Below, piece after piece: positions 39,531 to 51,990 of a DNA stretch of 64,000 nucleotides (position 1 is the first letter of the stretch; each line of letters begins with the position of its first letter). The notes under the pieces were generated by a model. The model had not been told where the DNA came from. It ran no database searches and was given only the letters and a program-made list of their open reading frames with translations. The stretch is from Antedon mediterranea. Taxonomy: Eukaryota; Echinodermata; Crinoidea; Comatulida; Antedonidae. A program made the translations under genes and the position numbers. The DNA is taken from positions 21,294,001 to 21,358,000 of the forward strand of contig NC_092671.1 of the NCBI RefSeq assembly GCF_964355755.1. Direction: 5' to 3'.

Positions 39531-39806
39531 GACTCGCTCCTAGTTCTGGTGGTGGAACAAGTCTTCTTGGATAAGGACTATAAACCGTAGGTCCAGTGTA
39601 CACAGTTATAACATGTGTGTACTTTAAAGAACCCAGTTCATTATTCGAAAAAGAGTAGGGGGTTACCCCGGTGAACTGGTTCACACAATAGCCTCTGTAT
39701 CAGGGGGATTACCACCTATCTGATAGGACAGTGATTAATTCACTATTGGTAATCCTTGGCCACAGTGCCTAAAGACATAAAATAAAATAAAAATAAATAA
39801 ATAAAT
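39454..39806 (+). mobile_element. tRNA-derived SINE, copy 3
   Basis: Same element, junctions and tail as copy 1, at an offset of 30200. I see one substitution (T at 39568 where copy 1 has C at 9368). The flanks also match, including the upstream variants cataaaaaaaac and aaaacctgttaac, so it was duplicated with its surroundings. A box 39454-39464, B box 39520-39530, three-way-junction region 39706-39755. Confidence 0.87.
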
Positions 39807-39833
39807 AATAGCTTCAAATCGCATTTGGAGACG

Positions 39834-39837
39834 TTTT
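39834..39837 (+). terminator. First T-run downstream of SINE copy 3 (candidate Pol III stop)
   Basis: First TTTT after the element, in the core of the adjoining monomer, same relative place as in the other copies. Confidence 0.4.
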
Positions 39838-42800
39838 AGACCATTTTGTAATTTTCAAAAAAACTTGTTAACATAAAAACACCAAAGTTCTTAGAATAGC
39901 TTCAAATCGCATTTGGAGACGTTTTAGACCATTTTGTGCATTTCGATGAAACTTGGTTACACAAAAACATCAAAGTGCTTAAAATCACATTATAAACCGT
40001 TTTAGACCATTTGAGCATTTCGATAACACTTTTCACACAAAAACATCAAAGTTCACAATATAGCTTAATATCCTATTTAAAAACGTTTTAGACCATTTTG
40101 AGCATTTCGACAAAACTTTTTCACACAAAACACCAAAGTGCTTAGAATACCTTCAAATCGCATTTGGAGACGTTTTAGACAATTTTGTGATTTTCGAAAA
40201 AACTTGTTAACATAAAAACATCAAAGTTTACAGAATAGCTTCAAATCGCATTTGGAGACGTTTTAGACAATTTTGTGATTTTCGAAAAAACTTGTTAACA
40301 TAAAAACACCAAAGTGCTTAGAATAGCTTCAAATCGCATTGGGAGACGTTTTAGACCATTTTGTGATTTTCGAAAAAACTTGTTAACATAAAAACACCAA
40401 AGTGCTTAGAATAGCTTCAAATCGCATTTGGAGACGTTTTAGACCATTTTGTGATTTTCGAAAAAACTTGTTAACATAAAAACACCAAAGTTCTTAAAAT
40501 AGCTTCAAATCGCATTTGGAGACGTTTTAGACCATTTTGTGATTTTCGAAAAAACTTGTTAACATAAAAACACCAAAGTGTTTAGAAAAGCTTCAAATCG
40601 CATTTGGAGACGTTTTAGACCATTTTGGGATTTTTGAAAAAACTTGTTAACATAAAAACACCAAAGTGCTTAGAATAGCTTCAAATCGCATTTGGAGACG
40701 TTTTAGACCATTTTGTAATTTTCAAAAAAACTTGTTAACATAAAAACACCAAAGTTCTTAGAATAGCTTCAAATCGCATTTGGAGACGTTTTAGACCATT
40801 TTGTGCATTTCGATGAAACTTGGTTACACAAAAACATCAAAGTGCTTAAAATCACGTTATAAACCGTTTTAGACCATTTGAGCATTTCGATAACACTTTT
40901 CACACAAAAACATCAAAGGGCACAATATAGCTTAATATCCTATTTAAAAACGTTTTAGACCATTTTGAGCATTTCGACAAAACTTTTTCACACAAAACAC
41001 CAAAGTGCTTAGAATACCTTCAAATCGCATTTGGAGACGTTTTAGACAATTTTGTGATTTTCGAAAAAACTTAACATAAAAACATCAAAGTTTACAGAAT
41101 AGCTTCAAATCGCTTTTGGAGACGTTTTAGACAATTTTGTGATTTTCGAAAAAACTTGTTAACATAAAAACACCAAAGTGCTTAGAATAGCTTCAAATCG
41201 CATTTGGAGACGTTTTAAACCATTTTGTGATTTTCGAAAAAACTTGTTAACATAAAAACACCAAAATGTTTAGAATAGCTTCAAATCGCATTTGGAGACG
41301 TTTTAGACCATTTTGTGATTTTCGAAAAAACTTGTTAACACAAAAACACCAAAGTGATTAGAATAGCTTCAAATCGCATTTGGAGACGTTTTAGACCATT
41401 TTGTGATTTTCGAAAAAACTTGTTAACATAAAAACACCAAAGTGATTAGAATAGCTTCAAATCGCATTTGGAGACGTTTTAGACCATTTTGTGCATGTCG
41501 ATGAAACTTGGTTACGCAAAAACATCAAAGTGCTTAAAATCACATTATAAACCGTTTTAGACCATTTTGAGCATATCGATAACACTTTTTACACAAAACA
41601 CCAAAGTGCTTAGAATAGCTTCAAATCGCATTTGGAGACGTTTTAGACCATTTTGTGATTTTCGACAAAACTTTTTCACACAAAACACCAAAGTGCTTAG
41701 AATACCTTCAAATCGCATTTGGAGACGTTTTAGACCATTTTGTGATTTTCGAAAAAACTTGTTAACATAAAAACATCAAAATGTTTAGAATAGCTTCAAA
41801 TCACATTTGGAGACGTTTTAGACCATTTTGTGATTTTCGAAAAAACTTGTTAACACAAAAACACCAAAGTGATTAGAATAGCTTCAAATCGCATTTGGAG
41901 ACGTTTTAGACCAATTTGTGCATTTCGATGAAACTTGGTTACGCAAAAACATCAAAGTGCTTAAAATCACATTATAAACCGTTTTAGACCATTTTGAGCA
42001 TATCGATAACACTTTTCACACAAAAACATCAAAGAGCACAATATAGCTTAATATCTTATTTAAAAACGTTTTAGACCATTTTGAGCATTTCGACAAAACT
42101 TTTTCACACAAAACACCAAAGTGCTTAGAATAGCTTCAAATCGCATTTGGAGACGTTTTAGACCATTTTGTGATTTTCGAAAAAACTTGTTAACATAAAA
42201 ACATCAAAGTGCTAAGAATAGCTTCAAATCGCATTTGGAGACATTTTAGACCAATTAGTGATTTTCGAAAAAACTTGGTTACACAAAAACATCAAAGTGG
42301 TTAAAATCACATTATAAACCGTTTTAGACCATTTTGAGCATTTCGATAACACTTTTCACACAAAAACATCAAAGTGCTTAGAATAGCTTCAAATCGCATT
42401 TGGAGACGTTTTAGACCATTTTGTGATTTTCGAAAAAAACTTTTTAACATAAAAACACCAAACTTCTAAGAATAGCTTCAAATCGCATATGGAGACAATT
42501 TAGACCATTTTGTGATTTTCGAAAAAACTTGTTAACATAAAAACACCAAAGTGCTAAGAATAGCTTCAAATCGCATATGGAGACAATTTAGACCATTTTG
42601 TGATTTTCGAAAAAACTTGTTAACATAAAAACACCAAAGTGCTTAGAATACCTTCAAATCGCATTTGGAGACGTTTAAGACCATTTTGTGATTTTCGAAA
42701 AAACTTGTTAACATAAAAACACCAAAGTGCTTAGAATAGCTTCAAATCGCATTTGGAGACGTTTTAGACCAATTTGTGATTTTCGAAAAAACTTGGTTAC

Positions 42801-44680
42801 ACAAAAACATCAAAGTGGATAAAAGCACATTATAAACCGTTTTAGACCATTTTGAGCATTTCGATAACACATTTCACACAAAAACATCAAAGAGCACAAA
42901 ATAGCTTAATATCGTATTTAAAAACGTTTTAAACCATTTTGAGCATTTCGACAAAACTTTTTCACACAAAACACCAAAGTGTTTAGAAAAGCTTCAAATC
43001 GCATTTGGAGACGTTTTAGACCATTTTGGGATTTTCGAAAAAACTTGTTAACATAAAAACACCAAAGTGCTTAGAATAGCTTCAAATCGCATTTGAAGAC
43101 GTTTTAGACCATTTTGTAATTTTCGAAAAAACTTGTTAACATAAAAACACCAAAATGTTTAGAATAGCTTCAAATCGCATTTGGAGACGTTTTAGACCAT
43201 TTTGTGATTTTCGAAAAAACTTGTTAACACAAAAACACCAAAGTGATTAGAATAGCTTCAAATCGCATTTGGAGACGTTTTAGACCATTTTGGGATTTTC
43301 GAAAAAACTTGTTAACATAAAAACACCAAAGTGATTAGAATAGCTTCAAATCGCATTTGGAGACGTTTTAGACCATTTTGTGCATTTCGATGAAACTTGG
43401 TTACGCAAAAACATCAAAGTAATAATCACATTATAAACAGTTTTAGACCATTTTGAGCATATCGATAAAACTTTTTACACAAAACACCAAAGTGCTTAGA
43501 ATAGCTTCAAATCGCATTTGGAGACGTTTTAGACCATTTTGTGATTTTCGACAAAACTTTTTCACACAAAACACCAAAGTGCTTAGAATACCTTCAAATC
43601 GCATTTGGAGACGTTTTAGACCATTTTGTGATTTTCGAAAAAACTTGTTAACATAAAAACATCAAAGTGTACAGATTAGCTTCAAATCGCATTTGGAGAC
43701 GTTTTAGACCATTTTGTGATTTTCGAAAAAACTTGTTAACATAAAAACACCAAAGTGCTTAGAATAGCTTCAAATCGCATTAGGAGACGTTTTAGACCAT
43801 TTTGTTATTTTCGAAAAAACTTGTTAACATAAAAACACCAAAATGTTTAGAATAGCTTCAAATCGCATTTGGAGACGTTTTAGACCATTTTGTGATTTTC
43901 GAAAAAACTTGTTAACATAAAAACACCAAAGTGCTTAGAATACCTTCAAATCGCATTTGGAGACGTTTTAGACCATTTTGTGATTTTCCAAAAAACTTGT
44001 TAACATAAAAACATCAAAGTGTACAGAATAGCTTCAAATCGCATTTGGAGACGTTTTAGACCATTTTGTGATTTTCGAAAAAACTTGTTAACATAAAAAC
44101 ACCAAAGTGCTTAGAATAGCTTCAAATCGCATTAGGAGACGTTTTAGACCATTTTGTGATTTTCGAAAAAACTTGTTAACATAAAAACACCAAAGTGCTT
44201 AGAATAGCTTCAAATCGCATTTGGAGACGTTTTAGACCATTTTGTGATTTTCGAAAAAACTTGTTAACATAAAAACACCAAAATGTTTAGAATAGCTTCA
44301 AATCACATTTGGAGACGTTTTAGACCATTTTGTGATTTTCGAAAAAACTTGTTAACACAAAAACACCAAAGTGATTAGAATAGCTTCAAATCGCATTTGG
44401 AGACGTTTTAGACCAATTTGTGCATTTCGATGAAACTTGGTTACGCAAAAACATCAAAGTGCTTAAAATCACATTATAAACCGTTTTAGACCATTTTGAG
44501 CATATCGATAACACTTTTCACACAAAAACATCAAAGAGCACAATATAGCTTAATATCTTATTTAAAAACGTTTTAGACCATTTTGAGCATTTCGACAAAA
44601 CTTTTTCACACAAAACACCAAAGTGCTTAGAATAGCTTCAAATCGCATTTGGAGACGTTTTAGACCATTTTGTGATTTTC

Positions 44681-46238
44681 GAAAAAACTTTTTCACACAA
44701 AACACCAAAGTGCTTAGAATACCTTCAAATCGCATTTGGAGACGTTTTAGACCATTTTGTGATTTTCGAAAAAACTTGTTAACATAAAAACATCAAAGTG
44801 TACAGAATAGCTTCAAATCGCATTTGGAGACGTTTTAGACCATTTTGTGATTTTCGAAAAAACTTGTTAACATAAAAACACCAAAGTGCTTAGAATAGCT
44901 TCAAATCGCATTAGGAGACGTTTTAGACCATTTTGTGATTTTCGAAAAAACTTGTTAACACAAAAACACCAAAGTGCTTAGAATAGCTTCAAATCGCATT
45001 TGGAGACGTTTTAGACCATTTTGTGATTTTCGAAAAAACTTGTTAACATTAAAACACCAAAATGTTTAGAATAGCTTCAAATCGCATTTGGAGACGTTTT
45101 AGACCATTTTGTGATTTTCGAAAAAACTTGTTAACACAAAAACACCAAAGTGATTAGAATAGCTTCAAATCGCATTTGGAGACGTTTTAGACCATTTTGT
45201 GCATTTCGATGAAACTTGGTTACGGAAAAACATCAAAGTGCTTAAAATCACATTATAAACCGTTTTAGACCATTTTGAGCATATCGATAACACTTTTCAC
45301 ACAAAAACATCAAAGAGCACAATATAGCTTAATATCGTATTTAAAAACGTTTTAGACCATTTTGAGCATTTCGACAAAACTTTTTCACACAAAACACCAA
45401 AGTGCTTAGAATAGCTTCAAATCGCATTTGGAGACGTTTTAGACCATTTTGTGATTTTCGAAAAAACTTTTTCACACAAAACACCAAAGTGCTTAGAATA
45501 CCTTCAAATCGCATTTGGAGACGTTTTAGACCATTTTGTGATTTTCGAAAAAACTTGTTAACATAAAAACATCAAAGTGTACAGAATAGCTTCAAATCGC
45601 ATTTGGAGACGTTTTAGACCATTTTGTGATTTTCGAAAAAACTTGTTAACATAAAAACACCAAAGTGCTTAGAATAGCTTCAAATCGCATTAGGAGACGT
45701 ATTAGACCATTTTGTGATTTTCGAAAAAACTTGTTAACACAAAAACACCAAAGTGCTTAGAATAGCTTCAAATCGCATTTGGAGACGTTTTAGACCATTT
45801 TGTGATTTTCGAAAAAACTTGTTAACATTAAAACACCAAAATGTTTAGAATAGCTTCAAATCGCATTTGGAGACGTTTTAGACCATTTTGTGATTTTCGA
45901 AAAAACTTGTTAACACAAAAACACCAAAGTGATTAGAATAGCTTCAAATCGCATTTGGAGACGTTTTAGACCATTTTGTGCATTTCGATGAAACTTGGTT
46001 ACGGAAAAAAATCAAAGTGCTTAAAATCACATTATAAACCGTTTTAGACCATTTTGAGCATATCGATAACACTTTTCACACAAAAACATCAAAGAGCACA
46101 ATATAGCTTAATATCGTATTTAAAAACGTTTTAGACCATTTTGAGCATTTCGACAAAACTTTTTCACACAAAACACCAAAGTGCTTAGAATAGCTTCAAA
46201 TCGCATTTGGAGACGTTTTAGACCATTTTGTGATTTTC
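44681..46238 (+). repeat. 779-bp tandem duplication
   Basis: 44681-45459 and 45460-46238 are near-identical. Each starts at gaaaaaactttttcac, an unusual join, and each contains the variant ttacggaaaaa. The second copy has two private changes: gacgtattagacc near 45697, and aaaaaaatcaaag in place of aaaaacatcaaag near 46008. The corresponding places near 17.6 and 28.3 kb have a single copy. Confidence 0.85.
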
Positions 46239-48235
46239 GAAAAAACTTGTTAACATAAAAACATCAAAGGGCTAAGAATAGCTTCAAATCGCATTTGGAG
46301 ACATTTTAGACCAATTAGTGATTTTCGAAAAAACTTGGTTACACAAAAACATCAAAGTGGTTAAAATCACATTATAAACCGTTTTAGACCATTTTGAGCA
46401 TTTCGATAACACTTTTTACACAAAAACATCAAAGTGCTTAGAATAGCTTCAAATCGCATTTGGAGACGTTTTAGACCATTTTGTGATTTTCGAAAAAAAC
46501 TTTTTAACATAAAAACACCAAACTGCTAAGAATAGCTTCAAATCGCATATGGAGACAATTTAGACCATTTTGTGATTTTCGAAAAAACTTGTTAACATAA
46601 AAACACCAAAGTGCTTAGAATACCTTCAAATCGCATTTGGAGACGTTTTAGACCATTTTGTGATTTTCCAAAAAACTTGTTAACATAAAAACATCAAAGT
46701 GTACAGAATAGCTTCAAATCGCATTTGGAGACGTTTTAGACCATTTTGTGATTTTCGAAAAAACTTGTTAACATAAAAACACCAAAGTGCTTAGAATAGC
46801 TTCAAATCGCATTAGGAGACGTTTTAGACCATTTTGTGATTTTCGAAAAAACTTGTTAACATAAAAACACCAAAGTGCTTAGAATAGCTTCAAATCGCAT
46901 TTGGAGACGTTTTAGACCATTTTGTGATTTTCGAAAAAACTTGTTAACATCAAAACACCAAAATGTTTAGAATAGCTTCAAATCACATTTGGAGACGTTT
47001 TAGACCATTTTGTGATTTTCGAAAAAACTTGTTAACACAAAAACACCAAAGTGATTAGAATAGCTTCAAATCGCATTTGGAGACGTTTTAGACCAATTTG
47101 TGCATTTCGATGAAACTTGGTTACGCAAAAACATCAAAGTGCTTAAAATCACATTATAAACCGTTTTAGACCATTTTGAGCATATCGATAACACTTTTCA
47201 CACAAAAACATCAAAGAGCACAATATAGCTTAATATCTTATTTAAAAACGTTTTAGACCATTTTGAGCATTTCGACAAAACTTTTTCACACAAAACACCA
47301 AAGTGCTTAGAATAGCTTCAAATCGCATTTGGAGACGTTTTAGACCATTTTGAGATTTTCGAAAAAACTTGTTAACATAAAAACATCAAAGTGCTAAGAA
47401 TAGCTTCAAATCGCATTTGGAGACATTTTAGACCAATTAGTGATTTTCGAAAAAACTTGGTTACACAAAAACATCAAAGTGGTTAAAATCACATTATAAA
47501 CCGTTTTAGACCATTTTGAGCATTTCGATAACACTTTTCACACAAAAACATCAAAGTGCTTAGAATAGCTTCAAATCGCATTTGGAGACGTTTTAGACCA
47601 TTTTGTGATTTTCGAAAAAAACTTTTTAACATAAAAACACCAAACTGCTAAGAATAGCTTCAAATCGCATATGGAGACAATTTAGACCATTTTGTGATTT
47701 TCGAAAAAACTTGTTAACATAAAAACACCAAAGTGCTTAGAATACCTTCAAATCGCATTTGGAGACATTTTAGACCATTTTGTGATTTTCGAAAAAACTT
47801 GTTAACATAAAAACATCAAAGTGCTAAGAATAGCTTCCAATCGCATTTGGAGACGTTTTAGACCATTTTGTGATTTTCGAAAACAACTTGTTAACATAAA
47901 AACACCAAAGTGCTTAGAATAGCTTCAAATCGCATTTGGAGACGTTTTAGACCAATTTGTGATTTTCGAAAAAACTTGGTTACACAAAAACATCAAAGTG
48001 GATAAAATCACATTATAAACCGTTTTAGACCATTTTGAGCATATCGATAACACTTTTCACACAAAAACATCAAAGACCACAATATAGCTTAATATCGTAT
48101 TTAAAAACGTTTTAGACCATTTTGAGCATTTCGACAAAACTTTTTCACACAAAACACCAAAGTGCTTAGAATAGCTTCAAATCGCATTTGGAGACGTTTT
48201 AGACCATTTTGTGATTTTCGAAAAAACTTGTTAAC

Positions 48236-51200
48236 ATAAAAACATCAAAGTGCTAAGAATAGCTTCAAATCGAATTTGGAGACATTTTAGACCAATTAGT
48301 GATTTTCGAAAAAACTTGGTTACACAAAAACATCAAAGTGGTTAAAATCACATTATAAACCGTTTTAGACCATTTTGAGCATTTCGATAACACTTTTCAC
48401 ACAAAAACATCAAAGTGCTTAGAATAGCTTCAAATCGCATTTGGAGACGTTTTAGACCATTTTGTGATTTTCGAAAAAAACTTTTTAACATAAAAACACC
48501 AAACTGCTAAGAATAGCTTCAAATCGCATATGGAGACAATTTAGACCATTTTGTGATTTTCGAAAAAACTGGTTAACATAAAAACACCAAAGTGCTTAGA
48601 ATACCTTCAAATCGCATTTGGAGACATTTTAGACCATTTTGTGATTTTCGAAAAAACTTGTTAACATAAAAACATCAAAGTGCTAAGAATAGCTTCCAAT
48701 CGCATTTGGAGACGTTTTAGACTATTTTGTGATTTTCGAAAACAACTTGTTAACATAAAAACACCAAAGTGCTTCGAATAGCTTCAAATCGCATTTGGAG
48801 ACGTTTTAGACCAATTTGTGATTTTCGAAAAAACTTGGTTACACAAAAACATCAAAGTGGATAAAATCACATTATAAACCGTTTTAGACCATTTTGAGCA
48901 TTTCGATAACACATTTCACACAAAAACATCAAAGAGCACAAAATAGCTTAATATCGTATTTAAAAACGTTTTAAACCATTTTGAGCATTTCGACAAAACT
49001 TTTTCACACAAAACACCAAAGTGTACAGAATAGCTTCAAATCGCATTTGGAGACGTTTTAGACCATTTTGTGATTTTCGAAAAAACTTGTTAATATAAAA
49101 ACACCAAAGTACTTAGAATAGCTTCAAATCGCATTTGGAGACGTTGTAGACCATTTTGTGATTTTCGAAAAAACTTGTTAACATAAAAACACCAAAGTTT
49201 ACAGAATAGCTTCAAATCGCATTTGGAGACGTTTTAGACAATTTTGTGCATTTCGATGAAACTTGGTTACACAAAAACATCAAAGTGCTTAAAATCACAT
49301 TATAAACCGTTTTAGACCATTTGAGCATTTCCATAACACTTTTCACACAAAAACATCAAAGGGCACAATATAGCTTAATATCCTATTTAAAAACGTTTTA
49401 GACCATTTTGAGCATTTCGACAAAACTTTTTCACACAAAACACCAAAGTGCTTAGAATACCTTCAAATCGCATTTGGAGACGTTTTAGACCATTTTGTGA
49501 TTTTCGAAAAAACTTAACATAAAAACATCAAAGTTTACAGAATAGCTTCAAATCGCATTTGGAGACGTTTTAAACCATTTTGTGATTTTCGAAAAAACTT
49601 GTTAACATAAAAACACCAAAATGTTTAGAATAGCTTCAAATCGCATTTGGAGACGTTTTAGACCATTTTGTGATTTTCGAAAAAACTTGTTAACACAAAA
49701 ACACCAAAGTGATTAGAATAGCTTCAAATCGCATTTGGAGACGTTTTAGACCATTTTGTGATTTTCGAAAAAACTTGTTAACATAAAAACACCAAAGTGA
49801 TTAGAATAGCTTCAAATCGCATTTGGAGACGTTTTAGACCATTTTGTGCATTTCGATGAAACTTGGTTACGCAAAAACATCAAAGTGCTTAAAATCACAT
49901 TATAAACCGTTTTAGACCATTTTGAGCATATCGATAACAATTTTTACACAAAACGCCAAAGTGCTTAGAATAGCTTCAAATCGCATTTGGAGACGTTTTA
50001 GACCATTTTGTGATTTTTGAAAAAAACTTTTTAACATAAAAACACCAAACTGCTAAGAATAGCTTCAAATCGCATATGGAGACAATTTAGACCATTTTGT
50101 GATTTTCGAAAAAACTTGTTAACATAAAAACACCAAAGTGCTTAGAATACCTTCAAATCGCATTTGGAGACGTTTTAGACCATTTTGTGATTTTCCAAAA
50201 AACTTGTTAACATAAAAACATCAAAGTGCTAAGAATAGCTTCAAATCGAATTTGGAGACATTTTAGACCAATTAGTGATTTTCGAAAAAACTTGGTTACA
50301 CAAAAACATCAAAGTGGTTAAAATCACATTATAAACCGTTTTAGACCATTTTGAGCATTTCGATAACACTTTTCACACAAAAACATCAAAGTGCTTAGAA
50401 TAGCTTCAAATCGCATTTGGAGACGTTTTAGACCATTTTGTGATTTTCGAAAAAAACTTTTTAACATAAAAACACCAAACTGCTAAGATTAGCTTCAAAT
50501 CGCATATGGAGACAATTTAGACCATTTTGTGATTTTCGAAAAAACTGGTTAACATAAAAACACCAAAGTGCTTAGAATACCTTCAAATCGCATTTGGAGA
50601 CATTTTAGACCATTTTGTGATTTTCGAAAAAACTTGTTAACATAAAAACATCAAAGTGCTAAGAATAGCTTCCAATCGCATTTGGAGACGTTTTAGACTA
50701 TTTTGTGATTTTCGAAAACAACTTGTTAACATAAAAACACCAAAGTGCTTCGAATAGCTTCAAATCGCATTTGGAGACGTTTTAGACCAATTTGTGATTT
50801 TCGAAAAAACTTGGTTACACAAAAACATCAAAGTGGATAAAATCACATTATAAACCGTTTTAGACCATTTTGAGCATTTCGATAACACATTTCACACAAA
50901 AACATCAAAGAGCACAAAATAGCTTAATATCGTATTTAAAAACGTTTTAAACCATTTTGAGCATTTCGACAAAACTTTTTCACACAAAACACCAAAGTGT
51001 ACAGAATAGCTTCAAATCGCATTTGGAGACGTTTTAGACCATTTTGTGATTTTCGAAAAAACTTGTTAATATAAAAACACCAAAGTACTTAGAATAGCTT
51101 CAAATCGCATTTGGAGACGTTGTAGACCATTTTGTGATTTTCGAAAAAACTTGTTAACATAAAAACACCAAAGTTTACAGAATAGCTTCAAATCGCATTT

Positions 51201-51990
51201 GGAGACGTTTTAGACAATTTTGTGCATTTCGATGAAACTTGGTTACACAAAAACATCAAAGTGCTTAAAATCACATTATAAACCGTTTTAGACCATTTGA
51301 GCATTTCCATAACACTTTTCACACAAAAACATCAAAGGGCACAATATAGCTTAATATCCTATTTAAAAACGTTTTAGACCATTTTGAGCATTTCGACAAA
51401 ACTTTTTCACACAAAACACCAAAGTGCTTAGAATACCTTCAAATCGCATTTGGAGACGTTTTAGACCATTTTGTGATTTTCGAAAAAACTTAACATAAAA
51501 ACATCAAAGTTTACAGAATAGCTTCAAATCGCATTTGGAGACGTTTTAAACCATTTTGTGATTTTCGAAAAAACTTGTTAACATAAAAACACCAAAATGT
51601 TTAGAATAGCTTCAAATCGCATTTGGAGACGTTTTAGACCATTTTGTGATTTTCGAAAAAACTTGTTAACACAAAAACACCAAAGTGATTAGAATAGCTT
51701 CAAATCGCATTTGGAGACGTTTTAGACCATTTTGTGATTTTCGAAAAAACTTGTTAACATAAAAACACCAAAGTGATTAGAATAGCTTCAAATCGCATTT
51801 GGAGACGTTTTAGACCATTTTGTGCATTTCGATGAAACTTGGTTACGCAAAAACATCAAAGTGCTTAAAATCACATTATAAACCGTTTTAGACCATTTTG
51901 AGCATATCGATAACAATTTTTACACAAAACGCCAAAGTGCTTAGAATAGCTTCAAATCGCATTTGGAGACGTTTTAGACCATTTTGTGAT
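48236..51990 (+). repeat. Tandem duplication with 1976-bp period and a chimeric joint
   Basis: Landmarks repeat at exactly 1976 bp: aaaaactggttaac (ggttaac at 48571 and 50547), gtgcttcgaatagc (near 48771 and 50747), and a type B unit with gataacaattttt (near 49934 and 51910). Between the copies, about 50012-50210 is unlike the start of the first copy. It instead matches a block like that near 24922-25115 (gatttttgaaaaaaac, then ttttccaaaaaac), so the joint is a mosaic. Confidence 0.75.
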
